A DNA stretch of 60,714 bases from positions 1 to 60,714 of the IMG/VR virus record IMGVR_UViG_3300010354_000094. The stretch is one strand, 5' to 3'. The stretch is from a virus. Both the position numbers and the translations under genes were made by a program. This document shows, piece after piece, positions 27,706-37,102 of the stretch. The first letter of the stretch is position 1. Every line of letters starts with the position of its first letter. The notes under the pieces are model-generated. The model saw only the letters and a list, made by a program, of their open reading frames with translations. It had not been told where the DNA came from and did no database searches.

Positions 27706-28740
27706 ATGACAAGGATTTCTCAACTGCCAAGAGTAACCGGAGTTAACGACGAAAGTTTATTCGTTGTTTTAGAAAACGGTGTAGCCAAAGCTGTAACTTT
27801 TGGATTTTTACGAACTGAAACTGTAGGCTACACAGGTTCAATAGGCGGCCGAGGTATCCAAGGTAGTCCGGGATATACTGGTAGTAGGGGTATCGGTTTT
27901 GCAGGCAGTCAAGGTCCTCAAGGTATTCCAGGATTACCAGGCGGATATACAGGAAGTCAAGGATTTGGATTTTCTGGATCGGCAACTCCTGGTTTTATGG
28001 GAAGTCGCGGCTTTATAGGTAGTATTGGTTTTACAGGTAGTGCTGGTACTAATGGTTTCACGGGGAGCACAGGTTTTGGTTTTGCAGGCAGTCAAGGTGA
28101 CACAGGATTTATTGGTAGTCAAGGTCCGCAAGGGCCCGCTGGAGGATTCACAGGTAGCGCCGGAGCCCAAGGCCCTCAAGGTGTTGCTGGAAGTCCTGGA
28201 GGGTATACTGGTAGTAGTGCCGCAGGGTTTACCGGAAGCTCGGCTCCGGGATTTACTGGCTCAGCAAGCGCAGGCTTCACTGGAAGTGTAGGTATAGGAT
28301 TCACCGGTAGTGCTATTGTTGGATTCACTGGCAGTGGTGGAGGTGGATCTGGAGTTGGTCTTACTTCTAGATCTACCGCGGCGGTAACTACAACATCGTT
28401 AGCCAACAATGCTACAGCACAAACTACACTTACTGGTTTTAAATCTTATATATTATACAAGGTTCAAACTAGTGCCGCAGCCTGGGTAAGAATATATACT
28501 AGTGCATCTGCACAAAGTTCTGATGCTGCCAGGACACAAGGTACTGACCCGGCACCAGGTAGTGGTGTAATTGCAGAAGTAATTACATCAGGAGCAACTA
28601 CTCAATTAATTAGTCCAGGTGTTATTGGGTTCAATGATAGTTTACCTGTTTCTACAACTGTTTTTGTAACAGTTACAAATCTTAGCGGTGTAACTACACC
28701 TATTACTGTTACATTGACAATCAATCAACTAGAGAATTAA
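27706..28740 (+). CDS. Collagen-like Gly-X-Y repeat structural protein
   Basis: A 344-residue protein. Residues 1-40 are a globular start (MTRISQLPRVTGVNDESLFV). Residues about 41-216 are Gly-X-Y triplets, mostly GFTGS, GYTGS and GPQGP-like units. Residues 220-344 form a Ser/Thr-rich beta domain (KSYILYKVQTSAAAWVRIYT). Phage collagen-like segments form trimeric stalks, so this is probably a fibre or baseplate decoration. It lies 4 nt after the giant gene and 1 nt before the subtilase gene. The repeat tract may vary in length between relatives. Confidence 0.75.
   Translation: MTRISQLPRVTGVNDESLFVVLENGVAKAVTFGFLRTETVGYTGSIGGRGIQGSPGYTGSRGIGFAGSQGPQGIPGLPGGYTGSQGFGFSGSATPGFMGSRGFIGSIGFTGSAGTNGFTGSTGFGFAGSQGDTGFIGSQGPQGPAGGFTGSAGAQGPQGVAGSPGGYTGSSAAGFTGSSAPGFTGSASAGFTGSVGIGFTGSAIVGFTGSGGGGSGVGLTSRSTAAVTTTSLANNATAQTTLTGFKSYILYKVQTSAAAWVRIYTSASAQSSDAARTQGTDPAPGSGVIAEVITSGATTQLISPGVIGFNDSLPVSTTVFVTVTNLSGVTTPITVTLTINQLEN
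27826..28353 (+). repeat. Collagen-type triplet repeat tract
   Basis: Direct coding repeat of Gly-X-Y codons, dominated by GFTGS/GYTGS pentamers. The nucleotide units are diverged (ggt ttc aca ggt agt and variants), so it is an old, still selected array and not a recent expansion. Confidence 0.8.
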
Positions 28741-28741
28741 T

Positions 28742-31720
28742 ATGTCCGAAGTTAAAGAATATATTGTAACACTAAAAAATGCAAGCGATCTTGACCAATT
28801 CTATCAAGATATGGAGACCCCTGGTGGTAATTTATATATTCCCAACAGGACAGTAGAATTAGCAGATCGCAGGCCAATAAGTCGTAATACACATTATTTT
28901 TTAACTCAAGAAGAAGCGCAGAGTCTTCGTAACGATCCTAGAGTTTTAGATGTTGAATTAACTCCTAATGAGTTGGGATTAATAATATCCCCTTGTTATA
29001 CTCAAACATCTATTAACTGGAACAAAAATTCTAGCAATAATAATGCACATAGGAATTGGGGTTTGCTAAGATCTACACTACCTACAAATCCGACAAATTG
29101 GGGAACAGACGGCACAGTTAGTCAGAGTAATTTTATCGAAGTGACTAGCGACGGAAAGAATGTAGATGTGGTAGTAGTAGACGGACATTTTGATCCTACG
29201 CACCCCGAGTATGCAAGAAATTTAGATGGAACCGGTGGTACAAATATTATTCAATATAATTGGTTCCAATTAAATCCTTCAGTAACAGGTGCATCTTCTA
29301 GTACCTATGTGTATACTCCTTACGTAGATGCTGCCTATCCTGATAACAACGGCGACGGGATCTCAGATAGAACTTCTCAAAATGATCATGGTGCTCACGT
29401 TGCAGGAACAATTATGGGTAATACTCAAGGATGGGCTAGGGGGGCTAACATATACAATATTAGCCCTTATTCGACCAATCCGAATTTCATAGACGGAACA
29501 AGATTATTTGATTACATAAGAGTTTTTCATAATAATAAGTCTATTAATGCTACAACAGGAAGGAAAAACCCTACGATTCTAAATAATAGTTGGCAGTATA
29601 GTACAACAGTTCCTATAGCAAATGTTCAGTCGGTTACCTACCGAGGAGTAACCGAAGCCGGACCCTTTACTAGTTCTTCTTTGCAGGCATTTGGTATCAG
29701 AGTATCCGGATCTAACTGCGTTATAAATTATAGATATACAGCAGTTGACGCTGACATTGCAGACTGTATTTCGGACGGAATTATTGTTGTAGGTAGTGCA
29801 GGTAATGATGGCGCCAAGATAGACGTACCCGGAGGCCAAGATTATAACAATTACCTTTATGATGGTTCCTTTAATTATTATTATCATAGAGGATCCACAC
29901 CGGCTGCATCTGGAAATAGTCCTGCTCAAGTCATCTGTGTAGGATCTGTAAGCGCACTTAAGAATGAATCTAAATCTACTTTTAGTAATTGCGGTCCAAG
30001 AGTTGATATATTTGCACCAGGCGAAAATATTATAAGCACAGTTAATAGTAACACTAGGAACCCAACATTTGATTCTAGAAACAGTTCTAAGTATTTGATA
30101 AAATATAACGGAACAAGTATGGCAGGTCCCCAAGTTACTGGGGTTTTGGCCTGCGCATTAGAAGTATATCCTTACCTTAATCAAACAACTGCTAGGAGTT
30201 ATCTTTTAAATTATGCTAAGTTAAATCAAATGTTTGATTCTAACGGTAGCTATACTGATACAACTAGCTTACAGAGTGGACCTAATAGATATCTTTATTA
30301 TAATAAAGAATCTGTAACTTCGGGAAACGTGTTTCCTAAACTAAATGTAAATCAACGTCCTTCCGTAGGCCAGGTTTATCCTCGAAATAGAATTTATAGT
30401 TTTGGTCCTCAAACTACTCCGTCGTATTCCTTTACTGCATTTAACACTGCAAATCTAACAGCTTCTAGAACTGCTGTACAATTAGGAGGAACTCGAACTG
30501 CTGTATCATCAAATTGGACAGTATCTTCAAACTCGGTAACACTAGTCGGTACAGGTTTACCTTACCATAGTTACGGAGATGTTGCATCAGTAAACACTCC
30601 GGGGGCCCAGAATTTTAATAAAACTTGGACATATAGAGGTGGTCAAAACACTACTGGAACACAGGTAGCTACAGGTGCAGGACTTATAGGCATCTGGTTA
30701 AACGGTGTATCAATGTTTAACCCTTCTGCTCAAAGCGGAGGTCCAACTGGTCCTAATCCTTTTTCTCCTAATTGGCAATATAATGCCTCTTCAGAGTCAG
30801 GCGATGACTTAGGCTATAATTTCGGAGAAGACGGTGCAGGAGGTCATGCAGCTCCTCCCAATCAATATCACTATCATGATTTTAGCTTTGATGATGCATG
30901 GATTTCTGGATCTGGTAATACTGGAGCAACTTACGGAACGACTGGTTTAGCGGAAGTTAATGTTATACCTTATCTGTCTGGTTCGTTAATACACCCAGAC
31001 GGACATAGTAAAATTTTAGGTATAAGCGCAGACGGGTATCCGGTATATGGCCCTTACGGATACATTAATCCTGCAAACAGTATTAGTGGAATTAGAAGAA
31101 TGACTTCCGGATACGGGGAAATAACTGTTAGGGGAGGTGCTAATCCTCCGCCAACTTCTACTTATCCTTTTGGAACTTTCTGCCAAGATTATACTTTTGT
31201 TGGTTTTGAAAGCCCTGTTGATAGATATAATGTTACAACTGTTACTAATGCTTATTCTTTAAGTGAAGTAGTCTCAGTGGGCGGGCAAACTACTACTAAC
31301 AATTTAGGTAACAATCCTACAATTAGAGTACAGGCAGGAACTATTTTATATTTTAATATTACAACATCCGGTCAGCCATTTTATCTAAAAACGGCAATTA
31401 GTACAGGAGCTTCTAATTTAATTTCTCAAGGAACTGTCGTAGGTCAAGGAACAACAACGGGTCAAACAAGGTGGCATACGCTTAATGTAACTCCAGGGAC
31501 GTATTACTATGTTAGCGGTAATAATGTTAATTATGCCGGGCAGATTATTATTGAAAGTGCTGTACCTAGTACTTTAGATAGATTTAATGGTAGATACTGT
31601 GTTACACCGGATTATCCTAGCGGTACATATGCTTATTTTTGTACTATAGACGATGTTGGTGGCCCTGTATATCCCTATATTTTAGGAAATAATTATTATA
31701 GCACACCTGCTAGTCTGTAA
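28742..31720 (+). CDS. Subtilisin-like serine peptidase (S8) with C-terminal YHYH domain
   Basis: A 992-residue protein. Residues 1-80 look like a subtilase propeptide. The catalytic triad is visible: D147 (VVVVDGHFDPTHP), H216 (NDHGAHVAGT) and S459 (NGTSMAGPQ), with oxyanion N355 (GSAGNDG). After about residue 520 comes a Ser/Thr-rich linker. A YHYH domain follows, with its signature at 709-712 and GISADGYPVYGPYGY (760-774). Last comes a cupredoxin-like beta segment near 845-945. No signal peptide is evident, and the gene sits between collagen-like and fibre genes, which suggests a virion-borne protease. It might process fibres or digest host surface proteins; either is inference. Confidence 0.85.
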   Translation: MSEVKEYIVTLKNASDLDQFYQDMETPGGNLYIPNRTVELADRRPISRNTHYFLTQEEAQSLRNDPRVLDVELTPNELGLIISPCYTQTSINWNKNSSNNNAHRNWGLLRSTLPTNPTNWGTDGTVSQSNFIEVTSDGKNVDVVVVDGHFDPTHPEYARNLDGTGGTNIIQYNWFQLNPSVTGASSSTYVYTPYVDAAYPDNNGDGISDRTSQNDHGAHVAGTIMGNTQGWARGANIYNISPYSTNPNFIDGTRLFDYIRVFHNNKSINATTGRKNPTILNNSWQYSTTVPIANVQSVTYRGVTEAGPFTSSSLQAFGIRVSGSNCVINYRYTAVDADIADCISDGIIVVGSAGNDGAKIDVPGGQDYNNYLYDGSFNYYYHRGSTPAASGNSPAQVICVGSVSALKNESKSTFSNCGPRVDIFAPGENIISTVNSNTRNPTFDSRNSSKYLIKYNGTSMAGPQVTGVLACALEVYPYLNQTTARSYLLNYAKLNQMFDSNGSYTDTTSLQSGPNRYLYYNKESVTSGNVFPKLNVNQRPSVGQVYPRNRIYSFGPQTTPSYSFTAFNTANLTASRTAVQLGGTRTAVSSNWTVSSNSVTLVGTGLPYHSYGDVASVNTPGAQNFNKTWTYRGGQNTTGTQVATGAGLIGIWLNGVSMFNPSAQSGGPTGPNPFSPNWQYNASSESGDDLGYNFGEDGAGGHAAPPNQYHYHDFSFDDAWISGSGNTGATYGTTGLAEVNVIPYLSGSLIHPDGHSKILGISADGYPVYGPYGYINPANSISGIRRMTSGYGEITVRGGANPPPTSTYPFGTFCQDYTFVGFESPVDRYNVTTVTNAYSLSEVVSVGGQTTTNNLGNNPTIRVQAGTILYFNITTSGQPFYLKTAISTGASNLISQGTVVGQGTTTGQTRWHTLNVTPGTYYYVSGNNVNYAGQIIIESAVPSTLDRFNGRYCVTPDYPSGTYAYFCTIDDVGGPVYPYILGNNYYSTPASL

Positions 31721-31738
31721 AACACATTAAAACTTATG

Positions 31739-31746
31739 GATAAATA
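31739..31746 (+). promoter_or_regulatory. Late promoter element before the 222-residue structural gene
   Basis: GATAAATA in the 31-nt gap after the subtilase gene. As at gene 25, its last base is exactly 6 nt before an ATG (31752). It would yield a leaderless message by the T4 spacing rule, unless a downstream ATG (codon 15, preceded by GAAAAAG) is the true start. Confidence 0.45.
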
Positions 31747-31751
31747 TCACT

Positions 31752-32420
31752 ATGGACCACTCTACACAAGATAAAAAAAATACCGAAAAAGATATGGAAG
31801 AAAAGAAAGTGCAAAAACCTGACGAACAAGGGAATATTAGATTAACAGGTCATATTAAAATATATGATCCAGAATCTAAGGAAATATTTGTTGACAAAAG
31901 AAACGCTATTCACTACGAAAATTTTAGTATAGCATTAGCCAGCGGAGTTAGCAATCAAGAGTCCGGAGTAATTGCAGAAATGGTTTTTGGCCGAGGCGGA
32001 AGTAGGATAGATCCTACCGGCATTATAACATATCTAACTCCTAATACAACTGGTAGTGCCGCAGCATTATATGATCAAACTTATTACAAAACAGTAGATG
32101 GTAGAAATCCTAACAGCTTAGATCCAAGCAGAAACTATATGGAAGTAAGACACATTACAGGTACAGCATATAGCGATATATTAGTAAGCTGTTTATTAGA
32201 TTTTGGGGAACCTGCGGGGCAGGCTGCTTTTGATAACGAAACCGCACTCGACAGTCCTTTTGTTTTTGACGAATTAGGTTTAAAAAGTTATAACACAGCA
32301 GGACCTAATACCGGTCTTTTATTAACTCATGTTATCTTCCATCCTGTTCAAAAGTCTTTAAACAGATTAATTCAAATAGATTACACCATCAGGGTGCAAA
32401 GTTTAAGTAGCGGAATTTAA
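31752..32420 (+). CDS. Structural protein of the fibre region, function unknown
   Basis: A 222-residue protein with a charged, probably disordered N-terminus (1-27, Lys/Glu/Asp-rich). A compact domain follows: LTGHIKIYDPESKEIFVDKRNAIHYENFSIALASG, VFGRGGSRIDPTG, SPFVFDELGLKSY, and a terminal FHPVQKSLNRLIQIDYTIRVQS. The pattern, with a VDKRNAIHYENFSIALA-like segment, recurs beside fibre genes of marine T4-like phages, so a baseplate or fibre-attachment role is likely. The start could be codon 15. It is followed 2 nt later by the first fibre paralogue. Confidence 0.5.
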   Translation: MDHSTQDKKNTEKDMEEKKVQKPDEQGNIRLTGHIKIYDPESKEIFVDKRNAIHYENFSIALASGVSNQESGVIAEMVFGRGGSRIDPTGIITYLTPNTTGSAAALYDQTYYKTVDGRNPNSLDPSRNYMEVRHITGTAYSDILVSCLLDFGEPAGQAAFDNETALDSPFVFDELGLKSYNTAGPNTGLLLTHVIFHPVQKSLNRLIQIDYTIRVQSLSSGI

Positions 32421-32422
32421 AA

Positions 32423-33943
32423 ATGACCTATACAGTATACCTATCTAATCCTAGCAAAACTCCAATATCGGTAGCTGATCTTAGCGTTGATCAAAGTACT
32501 AGTATTAATTTGGTAGGTAGAAATGCATCTGGTTATGGCCAAGCAATAGCTGAAAATTTTATACATTTATTAGAAAATTTTTCTTATACAACTCCACCGG
32601 GAAGCCCATTAGAAGGGCAGCTTTGGTACGACACTACTGTACCTAACAATAAAATTTTAAAAGTTTATGACGGGTCTACGTGGACTCCTTCTGGGGGACT
32701 ATATAGTGGAACAAGCGATCCGGTAGATGGACCTTATACCGTTAAGAACGGAGACCTGTGGGCAGACAGTGCAACCTTTAGATTAAAAATGCGGGTTGCT
32801 GGCTCTTGGAAAGTAATTGGACCTGAACTAGATAATGTTCGTAGAACAGGGACTTTTGTTGATATTTTAACAGATGCTCTTGGAGATCCTCACGAAGTAG
32901 TATTAACTTATGTTAATGATAGTATCATAACTATTACTGCTAAAGAAACATTCACTCCTAACCCTTCAATAACAGGATTTAGTCAATTAATTCCTGGCTT
33001 AAATGTTAGTACGCAGGCATTTGGAGGAACATCGGCAAAGGTTAGTGGTTTAGCAAATACAGCTTTAAGTCTGCAGGTATCAACTCAACCAGCTCCAGTT
33101 CCTGCAGATAATTTTTTAAGAGCAGACACAGCTGGTACTATTAATGGATTTTTAAGAATCAATTCAGACGGCGGAATAAAAATAGGAAATATTTCTCAGA
33201 CTTTCTTAATTGAAAAACAGATCAATGACGGGGTTATGATCAATAGATCTGATAGCGCAAGGCTTAGATTTAGAGTTAGAAAGAATGATGTTGATAATGA
33301 AATTTTAACACTGGATGGAAATTTACAAAGGGTTGGTATTAATAATGATACTCCTACTCAATCTTTAGATGTAAACGGAAGTGCAAAGTTTAGTGGGACG
33401 TTAACAATTACATCGGCGGCATCTAATGCTGTAAATGTGTCCGGTGGCGGAAGTTTTGGTACCAATTTAAATGTACTAGGAAATGTTACAGTGTCTAATA
33501 CTGGAACATTTAGGCGGCAAGTGATTGTAGGATATCTAGGTAGCGGAGGAACAGGTATAGTTCCTGCAACAAATGGCACCTATGATATAGGCAGTGTCTC
33601 TAATCCGTTCAGAACAGTTTATGCAAAGAATTTTGCTACAACATCTACAGCATTTTCTATGGTCCAGACTGGGATGATAACATTGTATTCAGGTGCAGGA
33701 ATACCAGATGGATGGGCAGTCTGCGACGGCAGCACAGTTCCTAGAGCAGGAGGATTTCAACAATTGTATGATTTGTTAGGAACTACATATGGTGAACCAA
33801 CTACAGCTACTCCGTCTCCGTCTTGGACATTTACAGATTATTTGGTATTACCCAATTTAACTGGTGTAACAGTGGTTAATCCGCAAAGTCCGGCTACTCC
33901 GCCTAATCCGTTACCAACAGTAAGATATATTATAAAGTATTAA
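32423..33943 (+). CDS. Tail fibre protein with collar-like C-terminus (paralogue 1 of 4)
   Basis: A 506-residue fibre. The N-terminal 80 residues (SINLVGRNASGYGQAIAENF, HLLENFSYTTPP, GQLWYD) are shared with the next three genes and probably form the attachment domain. The centre has beta-rich repeats with LTLDGNLQRVGINNDTPTQS. The C-terminal 100 residues (GMITLYSGAGIPDGWAVCDG) are a phage tail collar domain as in T4 gp12 and other receptor-binding tips. It is translated within the late block. Confidence 0.8.
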   Translation: MTYTVYLSNPSKTPISVADLSVDQSTSINLVGRNASGYGQAIAENFIHLLENFSYTTPPGSPLEGQLWYDTTVPNNKILKVYDGSTWTPSGGLYSGTSDPVDGPYTVKNGDLWADSATFRLKMRVAGSWKVIGPELDNVRRTGTFVDILTDALGDPHEVVLTYVNDSIITITAKETFTPNPSITGFSQLIPGLNVSTQAFGGTSAKVSGLANTALSLQVSTQPAPVPADNFLRADTAGTINGFLRINSDGGIKIGNISQTFLIEKQINDGVMINRSDSARLRFRVRKNDVDNEILTLDGNLQRVGINNDTPTQSLDVNGSAKFSGTLTITSAASNAVNVSGGGSFGTNLNVLGNVTVSNTGTFRRQVIVGYLGSGGTGIVPATNGTYDIGSVSNPFRTVYAKNFATTSTAFSMVQTGMITLYSGAGIPDGWAVCDGSTVPRAGGFQQLYDLLGTTYGEPTTATPSPSWTFTDYLVLPNLTGVTVVNPQSPATPPNPLPTVRYIIKY

Positions 33944-33947
33944 TGCC

Positions 33948-36155
33948 ATGGCCTATACAATAAAAAAATCAGACGGAACAGTTTTAGTTAATCTAGTAGA
34001 TGGAACACTAGATAATAAATCTACCAGTATTACACTGATAGGTAAAAATGTCGACGAATACGGAACTGCACTCAATACTAACTTTGTTAGATTGTTAGAA
34101 AATTTTGCAGGAGTTACTCCGCCCCTTGCACCTCAGACAGGCCAGCTTTGGTACAGCACAGCTGATGGTAGATTAAAAGTTTATACTCCAGAGGGAACAT
34201 TTGGTGAGATATCATCTTCAGTATTAAGTGCTACTAAACCTTCTATATTAAGACAGGGCGATTTATGGATCGATACAACAAATGATCAATTAAATTTTAC
34301 TAAGGATGGAAATACTACAGTACTTGCAGGCCCAATATATAAATCTCCTTTTGGTAAATCTGGATTTGTCATTGAAAATTGGAAAGATGATGCCTTAAGA
34401 GACAGACAGGTTACAGCTTTATATTCTAATGGAATTCTAGTTGCCGTAGTTAGCACTGCTACTATAACATTTGCAAACACTGCTACACAAAATACTCAGG
34501 GGTTGTTTTATGTTACTCCTGGTATTACTCTTAATCAGGCCGCAGTACCTAATGTAAAATTTGAAGGAACAGCTACAGATTCGACAAATTATTTAGGATT
34601 CAGTGCAACAAATTATTTGGTTAACAATTTTGACGAAGTTACAGATAGTGCAATTTGGATTAAAAATGATACTAGAAAGGGAGTAAAGAGCGGAAGCGTT
34701 TATTCTTGGCCTACTGCTACTCCAGTTGATGAGGGAGGATTGTTTATCGGAAGTAATCCTGCCCAACCGGGTGGAGCTCCAGACCTTCAAATATTTGCAT
34801 CAGGATCTGGAGGCAGCAGAACATCTTTTATCAAGAGTGTAAACGTAGACCAGAAATTGGTATTTAAACAGGTTAGAACCATTGGTGACAATGATTTATT
34901 AACTTTACAAGGCGATAAGGTTGGTATTAATTTATCTAGTCCAATTTTTAATCTTGATGTTGCGGGAAATACTAGAATTACAGGTAATCTACAGGTCACA
35001 GGTATTGTAGAATTTTTTGGAACAGTTACAACTGTTAGATCTACTATTGTTCAGGTAGCAGATAAAGCAATTGAATTAGCTTCTAGCGCAACATCATTTA
35101 CAGATGTTCAAGTTGACGGCGGCGGTATTATCCTTAAAGGAACAACGGATAAGACATGGCTATATAACAACACATCAACGTCGTGGCAGTCTAATATAGA
35201 TATCGATACTGTAGGATCTAGCTCAACATACAAGATTGCAGGGGTACCTACAGTAGGCCAAAGATTTTTAGGAAATCTAGTTACTACAACAAATATTACA
35301 CGGTTAGGTGTGCTAACTGAGCTCACAGCAAGTAATGTATTGATTAAAGGAACTGGTATTACTACCAATGCTCAGAGTCTTAGAATTAGTTCAGTATCGG
35401 CTGTATCAACAGGTACTGGTACTGTAATAACTGTTAATTTACTAACACCTGCTCCCTTAATATTTACAGGGACTAGTATAACAATTAGTGGTGTAGTTGA
35501 TCCAGGTTATGACGGTAATTATCAAGTAAGGACAGTAACTACTTCGAGTAATAATCAATTTACGATTTTATCAAACGGTGTTCTGTCTACCACTAACCCT
35601 ATAATCGGTGTTAATGGTGTTGCTATATTCCCTGATCTATTGTTGAATTCATCTGCTAATGGTAATATTGATGCGACAAATAAGAGAATTATTAATGTTG
35701 GATATCCTGTACGACCTACAGATGCAGCCAGCGTACAATTCTTGCAAGACTATTCTGCTGTATCACAGCTTAAGGGATTTGTATTAAGCATAGATATTAC
35801 AAACATGGCCTTACCTGATACAGATATTGCAGGCATATTAATGGTTTTAGCACCTCCAGTAAACCAAATTCCTCCTTTGTATCCTTTTGAAAGTCAATAT
35901 GATCTTCCTGTGGGATATAGAGCTAGGGTTCTTTGTCAACGTCATGGTATTGTTGTACCGCCTCAACCAATAAATGTAGCAACAACATCTACGTTGTTCC
36001 AATTGTACCCAACTAGTGCTCCGGGTGGAGCAGTTACAGCAGTAGCGGCAACTGCTACATTTGTTACTACTACTGCAACAATACAGTATACAGTTAAAGA
36101 ATTTAGAGTTGTAAATGACCCGCCGTTAGTGTGGAGATTCTACAGAGATATTTAA
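33948..36155 (+). CDS. Tail fibre protein (paralogue 2 of 4)
   Basis: A 735-residue fibre. Its N-terminus (TSITLIGKNVDEYGTALNTN, RLLENFAGVTPP, GQLWYST) matches its neighbours. A central LTLQGDKVGINLSSPIFNLD segment parallels that in paralogue 1. The C-terminal region (from about residue 560) differs from the other copies, ends in ATIQYTVKEFRVVNDPPLVWRF, and has no collar domain. It is probably a long fibre segment or an alternative tip. The gap to the previous gene is 4 nt. Confidence 0.75.
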   Translation: MAYTIKKSDGTVLVNLVDGTLDNKSTSITLIGKNVDEYGTALNTNFVRLLENFAGVTPPLAPQTGQLWYSTADGRLKVYTPEGTFGEISSSVLSATKPSILRQGDLWIDTTNDQLNFTKDGNTTVLAGPIYKSPFGKSGFVIENWKDDALRDRQVTALYSNGILVAVVSTATITFANTATQNTQGLFYVTPGITLNQAAVPNVKFEGTATDSTNYLGFSATNYLVNNFDEVTDSAIWIKNDTRKGVKSGSVYSWPTATPVDEGGLFIGSNPAQPGGAPDLQIFASGSGGSRTSFIKSVNVDQKLVFKQVRTIGDNDLLTLQGDKVGINLSSPIFNLDVAGNTRITGNLQVTGIVEFFGTVTTVRSTIVQVADKAIELASSATSFTDVQVDGGGIILKGTTDKTWLYNNTSTSWQSNIDIDTVGSSSTYKIAGVPTVGQRFLGNLVTTTNITRLGVLTELTASNVLIKGTGITTNAQSLRISSVSAVSTGTGTVITVNLLTPAPLIFTGTSITISGVVDPGYDGNYQVRTVTTSSNNQFTILSNGVLSTTNPIIGVNGVAIFPDLLLNSSANGNIDATNKRIINVGYPVRPTDAASVQFLQDYSAVSQLKGFVLSIDITNMALPDTDIAGILMVLAPPVNQIPPLYPFESQYDLPVGYRARVLCQRHGIVVPPQPINVATTSTLFQLYPTSAPGGAVTAVAATATFVTTTATIQYTVKEFRVVNDPPLVWRFYRDI

Positions 36156-36167
36156 TGAGACAATAAT

Positions 36168-37073
36168 ATGACATATAGTATAAGAAAATCAGACGGAACT
36201 CTATTAATTGATCTCCCCGACGGTACAACTGACGTATCAAGGACTAGCTTGACTTTGATAGGTAAGAATGTTAATGCTTTTGGTAAATCACAGAATGAAA
36301 ATTTTGTTAGGCTTTTAGAAAATTTTAACAGTTCTGTAGAGCCAGTTAACCCAATTCAAGGTCAGTTATGGTTTAATAAATCTAATGAGCAGATGTATGT
36401 AAGAACTGCTACAGGTTTTCGATCAATGGGGCCATTTACGAATAATACTACCCAAACAGTTGATAATAACTCTACGGCAACTGCTACTACAGCGTTTGTT
36501 CATAGTGTTATTCCTCTAGGTAGTATATTAATGTGGTACGGATCGATCGCTAGTATTCCTTCTGGTTGGGCACTATGCAACGGACAGACTGTGAATGGTG
36601 TAATAACACCTGATCTTAGAGATAGATTTATTATGGGAGCTGGAAACGAATATGCTCCAGGAAACACCGGTGGTACCAAATCTATAACCACAGTAGTTGC
36701 ACATACACATGGATTCAGCGGAGCTAGTTCAGTTGAAAGTGCAGATCATACTCATAGCGGCGTAACAGCTAGTGCAGGCAATCATAATCACGGTATGCCC
36801 GGCGACGATCAATTAGCCTTTGCAAATGGAGTTGCAGGTTGGACAAGTAACTCTAGAGGCGGATTTAATTATGATGCTAGATCTGTTTCTGGCGGTGCCG
36901 GCCAAATTTGGGATACTACCACAGCCGGTAATCATAACCACACATTTAATACTGGCGGCCAATCGGGAAGTCATACACATACCTTTGGTGGGACCACTAG
37001 TGCAACAGGTTCAGCCTCAGTTGATGTTTTAAATCCGTATTATGCACTGGCGTTCATAATCAAAGTAATTTAA
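36168..37073 (+). CDS. Short tail fibre with collar domain and HxH metal motifs (paralogue 3 of 4)
   Basis: A 301-residue protein. N-terminal 80 residues as in the paralogues (TSLTLIGKNVNAFGKSQNEN, GQLWFNK). A collar domain starts near 118 (IPLGSILMWYGSIASIPSGW, LCNGQTVNG, DLRDRFIMGAG). Five His-X-His pairs follow: AHTH, DHTH, NHNH, NHNH and SHTH. In T4 gp12 and gp37, HxH motifs bind a metal ion that stabilises the trimer tip. The end, NPYYALAFIIKV, is the usual terminus of collar-type fibres. It is likely a receptor-binding short fibre. Confidence 0.8.
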   Translation: MTYSIRKSDGTLLIDLPDGTTDVSRTSLTLIGKNVNAFGKSQNENFVRLLENFNSSVEPVNPIQGQLWFNKSNEQMYVRTATGFRSMGPFTNNTTQTVDNNSTATATTAFVHSVIPLGSILMWYGSIASIPSGWALCNGQTVNGVITPDLRDRFIMGAGNEYAPGNTGGTKSITTVVAHTHGFSGASSVESADHTHSGVTASAGNHNHGMPGDDQLAFANGVAGWTSNSRGGFNYDARSVSGGAGQIWDTTTAGNHNHTFNTGGQSGSHTHTFGGTTSATGSASVDVLNPYYALAFIIKVI

Positions 37074-37075
37074 CC

Positions 37076-37083
37076 GGTAAATA
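37076..37083 (+). promoter_or_regulatory. Late promoter element before the fourth fibre gene
   Basis: GGTAAATA, 20 nt upstream of ATG 37103, with a possible ribosome site (CGGAG) in between. It would start RNA near 37089. Confidence 0.5.
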
Positions 37084-37102
37084 TTGTAAACGGAGCCAGT
37101 GA

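Noticed and set aside
27826-28353. CRISPR-like or satellite repeat
   Set aside because: The periodicity is codon-based Gly-X-Y coding with diverged units; no spacer pattern.
29579-30133. Long minus-strand frame inside the subtilase gene
   Set aside because: Cys/Ser/Ile-rich shadow of a well-supported gene with intact catalytic motifs.
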